NCBI RefSeq assembly: GCF_020907985.1
Contig: NZ_JAJJPA010000003.1
Span: 248,001-312,000, forward strand
Length of the DNA: 64,000 bases
Direction of reading: 5' to 3'
From: Kitasatospora humi
Lineage (GTDB): Bacteria; Actinomycetota; Actinomycetes; Streptomycetales; Streptomycetaceae
The translations under genes and the position numbers were made by a program. Shown here one piece after another: positions 30,419 to 39,090 of this stretch (position 1 is the first letter of the stretch; each line of letters opens with the position of its first letter). The notes beneath the pieces are model-generated. The model made no database searches and was not told the origin of the DNA. It saw only the letters and a program-made list of their open reading frames with translations.

Positions 30419-31447
30419 TCACTCCTGCTTCTCGCCGGAGGCGAAGCGGGAGACGATCAGGGCGAGGATGATGATGGCGCCGTTGAGGAACTGGTTCCAC
30501 AGCGGCGGGACCCCGGCCAGCGTCATGACGTTGACGACCAGTTGGAGGGTGAGCACGCCGGTCAGGGCGCCGAACAGGGTGCCGCGGCCGCCGTTGAGGC
30601 TGACGCCGCCGATGACGGTGGCGGCGAAGACCTGGAAGATCCAGCCGTTGCCCTGGTCGGCGGAGATGGAGCCGTAGTGGCCGGTGTAGAGGATGCCCGC
30701 GAAAGCGGCGAGGGTGCCGCCGAGGATCAGCACGGTCCAGACGATCCGGTCCACCCGGATGCCCGCCGCCCGGGCCGCCTCGGCGTTGCCGCCGATCGCG
30801 TACAGCGCCCGGCCGTGCCGCAGCCAGCCGAGCGCGCAGCCGCCGATCAGGAAGAGCAGGGCGCAGATCCAGATCGCGGCGGGGGCGCCCAGCCAGCTGC
30901 TGGAGCCCAGGTAGCGGAACGAGGGCGGCACGTTGACGATCGACTGACCCTGGGAGACGGCGACCTGGAGGCCGCGCAGCAGGGTGAGCGCGCCGAGCGT
31001 GACGATGAAGCCGTTCAGCCGCAGCTTGAGGATCAGGAAGCCGTTGACGGCGCCGATCAGCGCGCCGATGGCGAGGCAGAGCGGGATGGCGGTCCAGGTC
31101 GGGAAGAGGCCGATGCCGTTGAACCGTCCGCCGTGGTCGGGCAGCACCAGCCACATGGCGAGCACGGGGGCGACGCCGATGGTGGACTCCAGCGAGAGGT
31201 CCATCCGGCCGGCGATCAGGATCAGCGCCTCGGCCAGCACCAGGAGGCTGAGCTCGGTGGCCTGCTGGCCGACGCCGAGCAGGTTGTCGCTGGTGAGGAA
31301 GGCCGGTGAGACCGCGAAGCCGATTATCCCGAGGACCAGCAGGACCGGTACGAGCGACAGGTCGCGGTAGCGCGCCAGGTCGATGCGGCGACCGCCGGTG
31401 GCCGGGGCGAGCGTGTCCGGGTGCCGGCCGAGGTCAGTGGATGTCAT
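30419..31447 (-). CDS. Ribose-type sugar ABC importer permease (RbsC-like)
   Basis: A 342-residue membrane permease with eight to ten predicted helices and the family markers GRMDLSLESTIGVAPVLAMW, NGFIVTLGALTLLRGL, NAEAARAAGIRVDRI and ATVIGGVSLNGGRGTLFGALTG. It works with the ATPase and binding protein encoded upstream. GAAGGA 6 bases before the ATG; its start overlaps the end of the ATPase gene by 14 bases. The importer is divergent from the fucose operon and shares its control region, so L-fucose or a related 6-deoxy sugar is the likely cargo. Confidence 0.92.
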   Translation of the reverse strand: MTSTDLGRHPDTLAPATGGRRIDLARYRDLSLVPVLLVLGIIGFAVSPAFLTSDNLLGVGQQATELSLLVLAEALILIAGRMDLSLESTIGVAPVLAMWLVLPDHGGRFNGIGLFPTWTAIPLCLAIGALIGAVNGFLILKLRLNGFIVTLGALTLLRGLQVAVSQGQSIVNVPPSFRYLGSSSWLGAPAAIWICALLFLIGGCALGWLRHGRALYAIGGNAEAARAAGIRVDRIVWTVLILGGTLAAFAGILYTGHYGSISADQGNGWIFQVFAATVIGGVSLNGGRGTLFGALTGVLTLQLVVNVMTLAGVPPLWNQFLNGAIIILALIVSRFASGEKQE

Positions 31448-32990
31448 GACGGTCCTTCGGTTCGATGGGGTCGGCCACGCCTTCCATGGCGGCCACCAGC
31501 TGTTCGTCGCGCCAGCCGGCCGGGAACTCGGCGACGATCCGCCCGTGGAACATCGCCAGCACCCGGTCGCAGACGCGCAGGTCGTCGAGTTCGTCCGAGA
31601 CGATCAGCGCGGTCCGGCCCGCGTCGGCGACCTGGCGAACCGTGCCGAGTAGGGACTCCTTGGACTTGATGTCCACGCCGTTGGTCGGCTTCACCGCGAC
31701 CAGCACGTGCGGCTCGGTGGCGAGCGCGCGGGCGATGACGACTTTCTGCTGGTTGCCGCCGGACAGTGCGGCGACCGGGGTGGCGGGGCCGGGCGTCTTG
31801 ATGTCCAGGTCACTGATCATCCGTGCTGCGAAGGCCCGGGTGCGGGAGGGCAGCACGGTGCCGTACGGGCCGAGCTGGTCGGTGACGGTGAGGGTGGCGT
31901 TCTCGGCGACGCTGCGCTGCGGGACCAGGCCCTGGAGGTGCCGGTCCTCGGGGACGAATCCGATCCCGGCGGCCAGCGCCGCGGGGACCCTGCCGGTGCG
32001 CACCGCGCGGCCCGCGACGGTCACGGTGCCGGTGTGCGGTCGGTGCAGTCCGGCCAGGGTCTCGCCGAGTCGGACGTTGCCGCTGGCGGCCGAGCCGGCC
32101 AAGCCGACCACCTCGCCGGCGCGGGCGGTCAGCGAACAGGACCGGTAGGCGCCGGCCAGGCCGAGGTCCGCGACCTCCAGGAGCGCTGCGCCTGCGGCGG
32201 TCGCCCGGCCGCCGGCCGACCAGGCCGGCTCGGTGGCGGTGGACCGCTCGCCGGTCATCGCTTCGACCAGGGCGTGGTGGGCGAGTTCGGTGACCGGCGC
32301 GGTCAGGATGTGCCGGGCGTCGCGGTAGACGGTGACGGTGGTGCAGAGGTCGTAGACCTCCTGGAGGTGGTGCGAGATGAACAGGAACGCGACCCCCTGC
32401 CGCTGGAGCTCCCGGAGCTTGGCGAAGAGCAGCTCGATGCCGCGCGCGTCCAGCTTGGCGGTGGGCTCGTCGAGGATGATGAACCGTGCGCCGAACGACA
32501 GCGCGCGGGCGATCTCCACGAACTGGCGCTGTTCCACGGTGAGTTGTTCGGCCCGCAGCCGGGGGTCCACGTCGACGCCGTACTCGGCGAGGAGTCCGGC
32601 AGCTCGGGTCCGCAGGCGCCTCCAGCTGACGGGGCGCAGCAGGCCGGTGCGCTGCCCGTTCAGGCCGTGCCGGTTCAGGAACAGGTTCTCCGCGACGGTG
32701 AGCGCGGGGATGACGGTGGAGCGCTGGTAGACGCAGGCGACCCGGGACCGCCAGGCATCCGTGTCGCCAGGGGCCGGCGCGGGTTCACCGTTGAAGCGGA
32801 GGGTGCCGGCGTCAGCTTGCTGAAGGCCCGTCAGGATCGAGACGAGGGTGGACTTTCCCGCTCCGTTGCGGCCGACCAGGGCGTGCGACTCGCCGGGGGC
32901 GACGGTGATGCGGGCGTCGCTGAGGGCGACGGTGGCGCCGAAGCGCTTGGTGATCCCGTCGGCCTCGACGACGGGGCTGGGGTCCGCCAT
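31434..32990 (-). CDS. Ribose-type sugar ABC importer ATPase, two nucleotide-binding domains
   Basis: A 518-residue RbsA-like fusion of two ATPase domains. The first is complete: Walker A GRNGAGKST, signature LTVEQRQFVEIARALS, Walker B FIILDEPTA. The second has the signature LSGGNQQKVVIARAL, but its Walker B region reads VLVAVKPTNGVD, without the usual Asp-Glu pair, and its Walker A is replaced by GSAASGNVRLGE. Domain 2 therefore looks catalytically impaired, giving one working ATP site per monomer. Asymmetry of this kind is known in other ABC proteins. Start at 32990 with AAAGGA upstream; operon order is binding protein, ATPase, permease. Confidence 0.93.
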   Translation of the reverse strand: MADPSPVVEADGITKRFGATVALSDARITVAPGESHALVGRNGAGKSTLVSILTGLQQADAGTLRFNGEPAPAPGDTDAWRSRVACVYQRSTVIPALTVAENLFLNRHGLNGQRTGLLRPVSWRRLRTRAAGLLAEYGVDVDPRLRAEQLTVEQRQFVEIARALSFGARFIILDEPTAKLDARGIELLFAKLRELQRQGVAFLFISHHLQEVYDLCTTVTVYRDARHILTAPVTELAHHALVEAMTGERSTATEPAWSAGGRATAAGAALLEVADLGLAGAYRSCSLTARAGEVVGLAGSAASGNVRLGETLAGLHRPHTGTVTVAGRAVRTGRVPAALAAGIGFVPEDRHLQGLVPQRSVAENATLTVTDQLGPYGTVLPSRTRAFAARMISDLDIKTPGPATPVAALSGGNQQKVVIARALATEPHVLVAVKPTNGVDIKSKESLLGTVRQVADAGRTALIVSDELDDLRVCDRVLAMFHGRIVAEFPAGWRDEQLVAAMEGVADPIEPKDRHDIH

Positions 32991-33068
32991 GGCGGGTGTC
33001 CTTTCGCGGAGGTTCCCGGTCCCGGCTGGTCCAGCCGCACGGTGCGGCCGGAGGCGGCGCGGGGCCGG

Positions 33069-34106
33069 TCAGTGGCCGACGTTGTTGCCCCAGAGGCTCT
33101 TGTCGTCGACGTTGTCCTTGGTGACCAGCGGGGCGGGCAGCTGGTCCTCCAGGCCGTTGGGGATGGAGATGATGGTGGAGCCGTGGTCGGTGGGGCCGGG
33201 TTGGAAGGTCTTGCCCTCGGCGGCGGCCTCGGCGTAGGAGAGCGCGTACTTGGCGTAGAGGTCGGCGGGCTGGGAGACGGTCGCGTCGATCTGGCCCTGG
33301 CGGATCGCGTCGAACTCCTGCGGGATGCCGTCGTTGGAGACGATGGTGATGTGGCCGGGCCGGCCGGCGGGCTTGAGCAGGCCCTTCTGCTGGAGCAGGG
33401 CGAGGGTGGGCTGCAGGAAGGCACCGCCCGCCTGCATGTAGATGCCGTTGAGGTCGGGGTTGGCGGCCAGGGTGGACTGGAGCTTGGCGGAGGCCACGTC
33501 GCCCTTCCAGTCGGTGGCCAGCTCGATCACCTGGATGCCGGGGAACTCGCTCTTCATGCAGGAGGCGAAGGCCTCGGAGCGGTCCCGGCCGTTGATCGAG
33601 TCGAGGGCGCCCTGGAGCTCGGCGACCTTGCCCTTGCCGCCGAGCTGCTTGCCCAGGAACTCGCAGGCCTTGGTGCCGTACGCCCGGTTGTCGGCGCGCA
33701 CCACCATGTAGACCTGCCCCTTGTCGGGGCGGGTGTTGACGCTGATCACCGGGATCTTCTTCGAGGCGAGCGCGTCGAGGGTGGAGGCGATGGCGCCGGT
33801 GTCCTGAGGGGCCATCACCACGGCCTTGGCGCCGGTGTTCTCGAAGACCTGCACGTTGGCGACCAGCTTGGTCACGTCGTTCTGCGAATTGCTGACCGGC
33901 AGGGTGTCCAGGCCCTGGGACGAGGCGTCGGACTTGATGTACTGCGCGTAGGAGTTCCAGAAGTCGGTGTCGGCGCGGGGCAGGTCGATGCCGATCTTCG
34001 GCTTGCCGGCGGCGGCCGAGCTGCCCCGGTCGCAAGCCGTGGCGAAGCCCGCGAGCACGACGACGGTGGCGGCCGTGGCCGCGATTCTGACGGAGCGAGA
34101 CTTCAT
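33069..34106 (-). CDS. Sugar-binding lipoprotein of the ribose-type importer
   Basis: A 345-residue extracellular binding protein of the RbsB/LacI-like fold. The lipobox is FATAC (Cys about residue 25). Markers are IGIDLPRADTDFWNSYAQYIK, NTGAKAVVMAPQDTGAIAS and TIVSNDGIPQEFDAIRQGQIDATVSQP. AAGGAG precedes the ATG. It is first in the importer operon and faces the fucose catabolic operon across a 507-base control region. By context it probably binds L-fucose or a similar sugar; the sequence alone does not prove the ligand. Confidence 0.92.
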   Translation of the reverse strand: MKSRSVRIAATAATVVVLAGFATACDRGSSAAAGKPKIGIDLPRADTDFWNSYAQYIKSDASSQGLDTLPVSNSQNDVTKLVANVQVFENTGAKAVVMAPQDTGAIASTLDALASKKIPVISVNTRPDKGQVYMVVRADNRAYGTKACEFLGKQLGGKGKVAELQGALDSINGRDRSEAFASCMKSEFPGIQVIELATDWKGDVASAKLQSTLAANPDLNGIYMQAGGAFLQPTLALLQQKGLLKPAGRPGHITIVSNDGIPQEFDAIRQGQIDATVSQPADLYAKYALSYAEAAAEGKTFQPGPTDHGSTIISIPNGLEDQLPAPLVTKDNVDDKSLWGNNVGH

Positions 34107-34487
34107 GGTGGGTGGTCTCCTTGGCTGGGAAGGCCTGGGGCCCGGGGCGGGGGCCGGGACGGATGGTCGGGACCGCCGGTGGGGAGCGTGGCAGGACGGT
34201 CTCCCGGCGGGCCGGCCGCTGCCGGAGCGTGGGTGCCGGCGCTGCCGAGCCCTCCTGGAGTCATCGGATGGATCGTGGTAGGCAGGACCTTATGAGGCGG
34301 AAATCCGGCTGACAAGGGGAGACCTCTGAAGATTCGCAAATGTGACATCGCGGCGGCTCGGCCCTAGCGCTGGAGTCAAGACCTGCCGGTGGAGGCGGAA
34401 TTCTCCTCTTGAGCCCGACGGATTGAATAGACGTCGGATGACTCCTTGCGGCGCCAAGGAGGTGAAACGTATTGTCAGATCACGCCC
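34107..34487. promoter_or_regulatory. Divergent control region, importer side
   Basis: No gene is present. A strong AAGGAGG at 34457-34463 is followed by no plausible open frame, so it is not assigned. AATAGACGTCGGATGAC near 34426 resembles half of the ATACAT-type palindrome. Promoters for the minus-strand importer must lie here, but I could not place them with confidence. Confidence 0.35.
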
Positions 34488-34502
34488 ATAGATCGGATGT
34501 AT
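34488..34502. promoter_or_regulatory. ATACAT-NGG-ATGTAT palindrome, copy 2
   Basis: ATAGATCGGATGTAT matches the perfect copy at 11283 except at one base of the left half and the variable spacer base. It lies 112 bases before the first gene of the fucose operon, with TTGTCA (34473-34478) as a possible -35 box just upstream. It is well placed to control the operon and perhaps the divergent importer. Confidence 0.7.
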
Positions 34503-34613
34503 CCGCCTGGGTAGGCGTCGGATGTGCGCAACCCGCATGCCCGGTGCGGCAGTCACCGCGAGACGCGTTCGGCGACGGGGGCGGTGGCCCTCGAAGCGTG
34601 AGGAGATTCGGAC

Positions 34614-35465
34614 ATGAAGTTGATGCAGCTCGGCGATCCGGGAGCGGAGACGCCGGCGGTCCTCGCCGAGGACGGGTGTAGCTACGCGCTGTCCGGGCTG
34701 ACCGCGCGGATCGACGGCGCCTTCCTCGCCGGAGGCGGCATCGAGCGGGTCCGCCGGGAGCTCGGGGCCGGCACGCTGCCGCTGCTGCACCCGGACGGCC
34801 TGCGGGTCGGCGCGCCGGTCGCCCGTCCGGGCAAGGTGGTCTGCATCGGCCTCAACTACCGTGACCACGCGGAAGAGACGGGCGCCGCGATCCCCGAGCG
34901 CCCGGTGGTGTTCCTGAAGGACCCGGCGACCGTGGTCGGCCCCTACGACCGGGTGCCGATCCCGCGCGGCTCCGTGAAGACGGACTGGGAGGTCGAACTC
35001 GCCGTGGTCATCGGCCGCCGGGCCCAGTACCTCGCCGAACCCTCCCAGGCCCACGGGGTGATCGCCGGTTACGCGATCAGCAACGACGTCTCCGAGCGCG
35101 AGTTCCAGCTGGAGTACTCCGGCCAGTGGGACCTCGGCAAGTCCTGCGAGTCCTTCAACCCGCTCGGCCCCTGGCTGGTCACGCCCGACGAGATCGGCGA
35201 CCCGCAGGCGCTGGACCTGGGCCTCGCCGTCAACGGCGAGGCCCGGCAGGCCGGCAACACCAAGCACATGATCTTCGCCGTCGACCACCTGGTCTGGTAC
35301 CTGAGCCAGTACATGGTGCTCAACCCGGGCGACGTGATCAACACCGGCACCCCGGCCGGCGTGGCCCTGGGCCTGCCCGGCAACCCGTACCTGCGCGCGG
35401 GCGACACCGTCGAGCTGTCCATCGACGGCCTCGGCACCCAGCGCCAGACGTTCGCCTCCGCCTGA
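34614..35465 (+). CDS. Fumarylacetoacetate hydrolase-family protein; probable 2,4-diketo-3-deoxy-L-fuconate hydrolase
   Basis: A 283-residue FAH-fold enzyme. In the non-phosphorylating L-fucose pathway this family splits 2,4-diketo-3-deoxy-L-fuconate into pyruvate and L-lactate. The family motifs are [12 protein letters not shown] (catalytic His), [22 protein letters not shown]-like [12 protein letters not shown] (metal-binding Glu/Asp) and [15 protein letters not shown]. It is the first gene of a five-gene operon whose other products fit the remaining steps. GAGGAG lies 9 bases before the ATG. Other FAH activities (e.g. ureidoglycolate lyase-like) are possible from sequence alone, but the operon strongly favours the sugar-acid role. 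Confidence 0.9.
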   Translation: MKLMQLGDPGAETPAVLAEDGCSYALSGLTARIDGAFLAGGGIERVRRELGAGTLPLLHPDGLRVGAPVARPGKVVCIGLNYRDHAEETGAAIPERPVVFLKDPATVVGPYDRVPIPRGSVKTDWEVELAVVIGRRAQYLAEPSQAHGVIAGYAISNDVSEREFQLEYSGQWDLGKSCESFNPLGPWLVTPDEIGDPQALDLGLAVNGEARQAGNTKHMIFAVDHLVWYLSQYMVLNPGDVINTGTPAGVALGLPGNPYLRAGDTVELSIDGLGTQRQTFASA

Positions 35466-35473
35466 AAGGCCGC

Positions 35474-36829
35474 ATGTTGTCCCTGATCACCGCCATCGAG
35501 ACCCACGACATCCGCTTCCCGACCTCCCGGGAGCTGGACGGGTCGGACGCGATGAACCCCGACCCCGACTACTCCGCCGCCTACCTCGTCCTGCGCACCT
35601 CGGACGGCGGCCCGCAAGGCCACGGCTTCACCTTCACCATCGGACGCGGCAACGACGTGCAGGTGGCCGCGATCCAGGCGCTGCGCGGCCACGTGGTGGG
35701 CCGGTCGGTCGCCGAGCTCTGCGCCGACCCCGGGGCGCTCTACCGCGACCTGATCGGCGACAGCCAACTCCGCTGGCTCGGGCCCGAGAAGGGCGTGATG
35801 CACATGGCCATCGGCGCCGTGGTCAACGCCGTCTGGGACCTGGCCGCCAAGCGCGAGGGCAAGCCCCTCTGGCAACTGCTCGCCGACGCCGACCCCGAGT
35901 GGCTGGTCTCCCAGGTCGACTTCCGCTACCTCAGCGACGCGCTCACCCCTGACGAGGCGTTGGAACTGCTGCGCCGGGGCAGGGAGGGCGCGGCCGAGCG
36001 GGCCACCGAGCTGCTGCGGCGCGGCTACCCCGCCTACACCACCTCGCCGGGTTGGCTCGGTTACTCCGACGAGAAGCTGATCCGGCTCGCCCAGCAGGCG
36101 GTGGCCGACGGGTTCACCCAGATCAAGCTGAAGGTCGGCGCCGACCTGGCCGACGACATCCGCCGCTGCCGCACCGCCCGTGCCGCCGTCGGCCCGGACG
36201 TCCGGATGGCCATCGACGCCAACCAGCGGTGGAACGTGGCCGAGGCCATCGAGTGGACCAACGCTCTCGCCGAGTTCGACCCGTACTGGATCGAGGAACC
36301 CACCAGCCCCGACGACATCCTCGGCCACGCGGCCATCCGACGCGGCGTCAGCCCGGTCAAGGTGGCCACCGGCGAGCACGTGCAGAACCGGATCGTCTTC
36401 AAGCAACTGCTCCAGGCGGGTGCGATCGACGTGCTCCAGCTGGACTCCGCGCGGGTCGCCGGGGTCAACGAGAACCTGGCCGTCCTGCTGCTGGCCGCGA
36501 AGTTCGGCATCCCGGTCTGCCCGCACGCCGGCGGGGTGGGCCTGTGCGAACTGGTGCAGCACCTGTCGATGTTCGACTACGTCGCGCTCTCCGGCACCAT
36601 CGAGGACCGGGTCATCGAGTACGTGGACCACCTGCACGAGCACTTCGTCGACCCCGTCGTGATCGACGACGGCCACTACCGGGCGCCCAGCCTGCCCGGC
36701 TTCTCCGCCGAGCTGCGCCCGGCCACCATCGCCACCTACACCTACCCCACCGGGGCGTTCTGGGCCGCCGACCTCGCCGACGCCGACCTCGCCGCCACCG
36801 TCGAATCCGCGAAGGAGCTGACCGCATGA
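35474..36829 (+). CDS. L-fuconate dehydratase (enolase superfamily)
   Basis: A 451-residue enolase-superfamily dehydratase that removes water from L-fuconate to give 2-keto-3-deoxy-L-fuconate. The catalytic Lys of K-x-K is in [10 protein letters not shown]. Metal ligands lie in [20 protein letters not shown] and [10 protein letters not shown], and the catalytic His is in [11 protein letters not shown]. The start [35 protein letters not shown] is characteristic of the fuconate dehydratase group, and the length fits. It begins 8 bases after the hydrolase stop and overlaps the next gene by ATGA. Confidence 0.94.
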   Translation: MLSLITAIETHDIRFPTSRELDGSDAMNPDPDYSAAYLVLRTSDGGPQGHGFTFTIGRGNDVQVAAIQALRGHVVGRSVAELCADPGALYRDLIGDSQLRWLGPEKGVMHMAIGAVVNAVWDLAAKREGKPLWQLLADADPEWLVSQVDFRYLSDALTPDEALELLRRGREGAAERATELLRRGYPAYTTSPGWLGYSDEKLIRLAQQAVADGFTQIKLKVGADLADDIRRCRTARAAVGPDVRMAIDANQRWNVAEAIEWTNALAEFDPYWIEEPTSPDDILGHAAIRRGVSPVKVATGEHVQNRIVFKQLLQAGAIDVLQLDSARVAGVNENLAVLLLAAKFGIPVCPHAGGVGLCELVQHLSMFDYVALSGTIEDRVIEYVDHLHEHFVDPVVIDDGHYRAPSLPGFSAELRPATIATYTYPTGAFWAADLADADLAATVESAKELTA

Positions 36830-37593
36830 GCGAGCGGAGCGAACTCGAGGGTCTCAAGGCGGTGGTCACCGGCGGCGCCTCGGGCATCGGGCTGGCCGTC
36901 GCCGAGCTGCTCAGCGGACGCGGTGCCGACGTCGCCGTGCTCGACCTCGACCCGAGCGGGCTCACCGCACCGCTGCTCGGCTTCACCGCCGACGTCAGCG
37001 ACGGCGTCTCGGTCGGGGACGCGGTGGCCGGTGCGGCCGAGAGCCTGGGAGGCATCGACATCCTGATCAACAACGCGGGCATCGGTGCCGCCGGCACGGT
37101 CGAGGACAACCCGGAGGGGGAGTGGCACCGGGTGCTGGACGTCAACCTGCTCGGCATCGTCCGCACCACCCGCGCGGCCCTGCCGCACCTGCGCCACTCC
37201 GCCCACGCGGCGATCGTCAACACCTGCTCGATCGCCGCCACCGCGGGCCTTCCGCAGCGCGCGCTCTACTCGGCGAGCAAGGGAGCGGTACTCTCGCTCA
37301 CGCTGGCGATGGCCGCCGACCACGTGCGGGAGGGGATCCGGGTGAACTGCGTCAACCCCGGCACCGTGGACACGCCCTGGGTGGGCCGACTGCTGGATGC
37401 CGCGGCGGACCCGGAGGCGGAGCGGGCCGCGCTGAACGCCCGTCAGCCGACGGGCCGGCTGGTGACGGCCCAGGAGGTCGCGGCCGCCATCGCCTACCTC
37501 GCCTCCCCGGCCGCCGGCAGCACCACGGGCACCGCCCTCGCAGTGGACGGCGGAATGGTGGGCCTGCGCCTGCGGCCGGAGCAGAAGGGGTGA
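36826..37593 (+). CDS. SDR-family 2-keto-3-deoxy-L-fuconate dehydrogenase
   Basis: A 255-residue short-chain dehydrogenase that probably oxidises 2-keto-3-deoxy-L-fuconate at C4 with NAD+. The Rossmann motif is [15 protein letters not shown], followed by NNAGIG, the catalytic Ser in [10 protein letters not shown], Tyr-x-x-x-Lys in YSASKGAV, and [14 protein letters not shown]. The product is the substrate of the hydrolase encoded first in the operon. ATGA overlap with the dehydratase and GTGA overlap with the aldo/keto reductase show strict coupling. Confidence 0.92.
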   Translation: MSERSELEGLKAVVTGGASGIGLAVAELLSGRGADVAVLDLDPSGLTAPLLGFTADVSDGVSVGDAVAGAAESLGGIDILINNAGIGAAGTVEDNPEGEWHRVLDVNLLGIVRTTRAALPHLRHSAHAAIVNTCSIAATAGLPQRALYSASKGAVLSLTLAMAADHVREGIRVNCVNPGTVDTPWVGRLLDAAADPEAERAALNARQPTGRLVTAQEVAAAIAYLASPAAGSTTGTALAVDGGMVGLRLRPEQKG

Positions 37594-38654
37594 CGGCCCG
37601 TCCGGGAGGGCGCGCTCGGCCCGCAGCCGACCGCGTGACGCTGCGCCGTCACGGCCTCGGCCACAGCGCCGTGGCGGTGACCGAACTCGCCTTCGGAGCC
37701 GCCGCGATCGGGAACCTCTTCACCCCGGTCGGCGACGCGCAGGCCGAGGAGGCGGTGGACGCCGCCTGGCAGGCGGGGATCCGCTACTTCGACACCGCGC
37801 CGCACTACGGGCTCGGGCTCTCCGAGCACCGGCTCGGCGAGGCGCTGCGCGGTCGGCCCCGGGCCGAGTACGTGCTCTCCACCAAGGTCGGACGCATCCT
37901 GGAACCGGCGCCGGGAGCCGGTGGCGACGACCTGGCCGACGGCTTCGCCGTGCCGGCCACCCACCGGCGGCGCTGGGACTTCAGCGCGGCGGGGGTGCGC
38001 CGCTCCATCGAGGAGAGCCTGGCCCGGCTCGACCTCGACCGGATCGACATCGTCTACCTGCACGACCCCGACGACCACGCCGAGCAGGCGCTCGACCAGG
38101 CTTACCCCGAACTCCACCGGCTCCGGGACGAGGGCGTGCTCGGCGCGATCGGCGTCGGGATGAACCAGGCCGAACTGCCCGCGCGGTTCGTGCGCGAGAC
38201 CGACATCGACGTGGTGCTGCTGGCCGGCCGCTACAGCCTGCTCGACCAGCGCGGCCTCGCCGAGCTGCTGCCGGTGGCGGCGGAGCGCGGGGTGGGCCTG
38301 GTGGTGGGCGGGGTCTTCAACTCCGGCCTGCTCGCCGACCCGGCGCCGGGTGCAACCTTCGACTACGCGGCGGCGCCCGCCGAGCTGCTGGCCCGGGCGC
38401 TGCGGCTGAAGGCCGTCTGCGAGCGGCACGGGGTCCCGTTGCGGGCGGCTGCGCTGCGGTTCCCGTTCGGGCATCCGGCGGTGGCGAGCGTGCTGGTCGG
38501 CCTGCGCAGCGCCGGGCAGGCCGAGGACGCCGCGGCGATGCTGCGGCACCCGGTGCCGGACGTGCTGTGGGAGGAGCTGACCGACCAGGGGCTGCTCCCG
38601 GCCGGCGTGCCGACGCCCCTGGACCCGCGGAACGGAACGGAGGAGCCGTCTTGA
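37590..38654 (+). CDS. Aldo/keto reductase; probable L-fucose (D-threo-aldose) 1-dehydrogenase
   Basis: A 354-residue aldo/keto reductase, cytoplasmic, that probably oxidises L-fucose (also L-galactose or D-arabinose in this family) to the lactone. The N-terminal FGAAAIGNLFTPV and YFDTAPHYGLGLSEHRLGEAL carry the catalytic Asp and Tyr; LSTKVGRIL has the catalytic Lys and DIVYLHDPDDH the His. The insert around PATHRRRWDFSAAGVRRSIEESL is typical of D-threo-aldose dehydrogenases. GTG start at 37590 overlaps the SDR stop; a GTG at 37635 is an alternative. Confidence 0.9.
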   Translation: MTARPGGRARPAADRVTLRRHGLGHSAVAVTELAFGAAAIGNLFTPVGDAQAEEAVDAAWQAGIRYFDTAPHYGLGLSEHRLGEALRGRPRAEYVLSTKVGRILEPAPGAGGDDLADGFAVPATHRRRWDFSAAGVRRSIEESLARLDLDRIDIVYLHDPDDHAEQALDQAYPELHRLRDEGVLGAIGVGMNQAELPARFVRETDIDVVLLAGRYSLLDQRGLAELLPVAAERGVGLVVGGVFNSGLLADPAPGATFDYAAAPAELLARALRLKAVCERHGVPLRAAALRFPFGHPAVASVLVGLRSAGQAEDAAAMLRHPVPDVLWEELTDQGLLPAGVPTPLDPRNGTEEPS

Positions 38655-38962
38655 GGATCGCCCTGCACACCCGCGTCCGCCCGGACCGGATCGCCGAGTA
38701 CGAGGCGGCCCACCGTGAGGTGCCGGCCGCGCTCACCGCCGCCATCCGCGCCGCCGGGGTGCGCGACTGGACCATCTGGCGCAGCGGCACCGAACTGTTC
38801 CACCTGCTGGACTGCGAGGACTACGCCCGCCTGCTCGCCGAGTTGGCGGGCCTCCCGGTCAACATCTCCTGGCAGGCCAGGATGGCGGAGCTGCTGGACG
38901 TCGTCCACGACTACTCCGCCGAGGGCGCGGCGGCCGGCCTCCCGGTGGTGTGGGAACTGTGA
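38651..38962 (+). CDS. L-rhamnose/L-fucose mutarotase family protein
   Basis: A 103-residue RhaM/FucU-like mutarotase that would speed interconversion of sugar anomers for the dehydrogenase. The sequence starts LRIALHTRVRPDRIAEYEAAH and holds IWRSGTELFHLLDCEDY and NISWQARMAELLDV, matching the dimeric ferredoxin-like fold of the family. A TTG start overlaps the preceding stop (TTGA) and has GGAGGAG 7 bases upstream, so I prefer it to any later start. It is the last gene of the fucose operon; a hairpin follows. Confidence 0.88.
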   Translation: MRIALHTRVRPDRIAEYEAAHREVPAALTAAIRAAGVRDWTIWRSGTELFHLLDCEDYARLLAELAGLPVNISWQARMAELLDVVHDYSAEGAAAGLPVVWEL

Positions 38963-38963
38963 C

Positions 38964-39008
38964 GGTCCGCCCGGGCCCGGCCTGACCGGGGCCGGCTCGG
39001 GCGGACTG
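38964..39008 (+). terminator. Hairpin at the end of the fucose operon
   Basis: GGTCCGCCCG and CGGGCGGACT, with inner GCCCGGCC/GGGCCGGC pairing, form a long GC-rich stem-loop directly after the mutarotase stop codon. Confidence 0.65.
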
Positions 39009-39010
39009 CG

Positions 39011-39056
39011 AAGAAATCGGCGCGGGGCGGCAACCTTTCCGGGGCCGGCGGCAACC
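39011..39056 (+). promoter_or_regulatory. Candidate ECF-sigma promoter, copy 2
   Basis: AAGAAATCG, eight bases, CGGCAACCTTTCCG (39028-39041), then GGCGGCAACCGAG. The same order of elements occurs at 19848-19894 before the sortase-anchored protein. It lies 35-80 bases upstream of the expansin-like gene, whose neighbour is an ECF sigma factor. Confidence 0.6.
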
Positions 39057-39090
39057 GAGCGGTGGAACACCGACTCGACCGACCGAATGG

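Noticed and set aside
34457..34470. Perfect AAGGAGG Shine-Dalgarno-like sequence in the divergent control region
   Set aside because: The frame that follows is short and has no family resemblance; the true gene starts at 34614 with its own GAGGAG.
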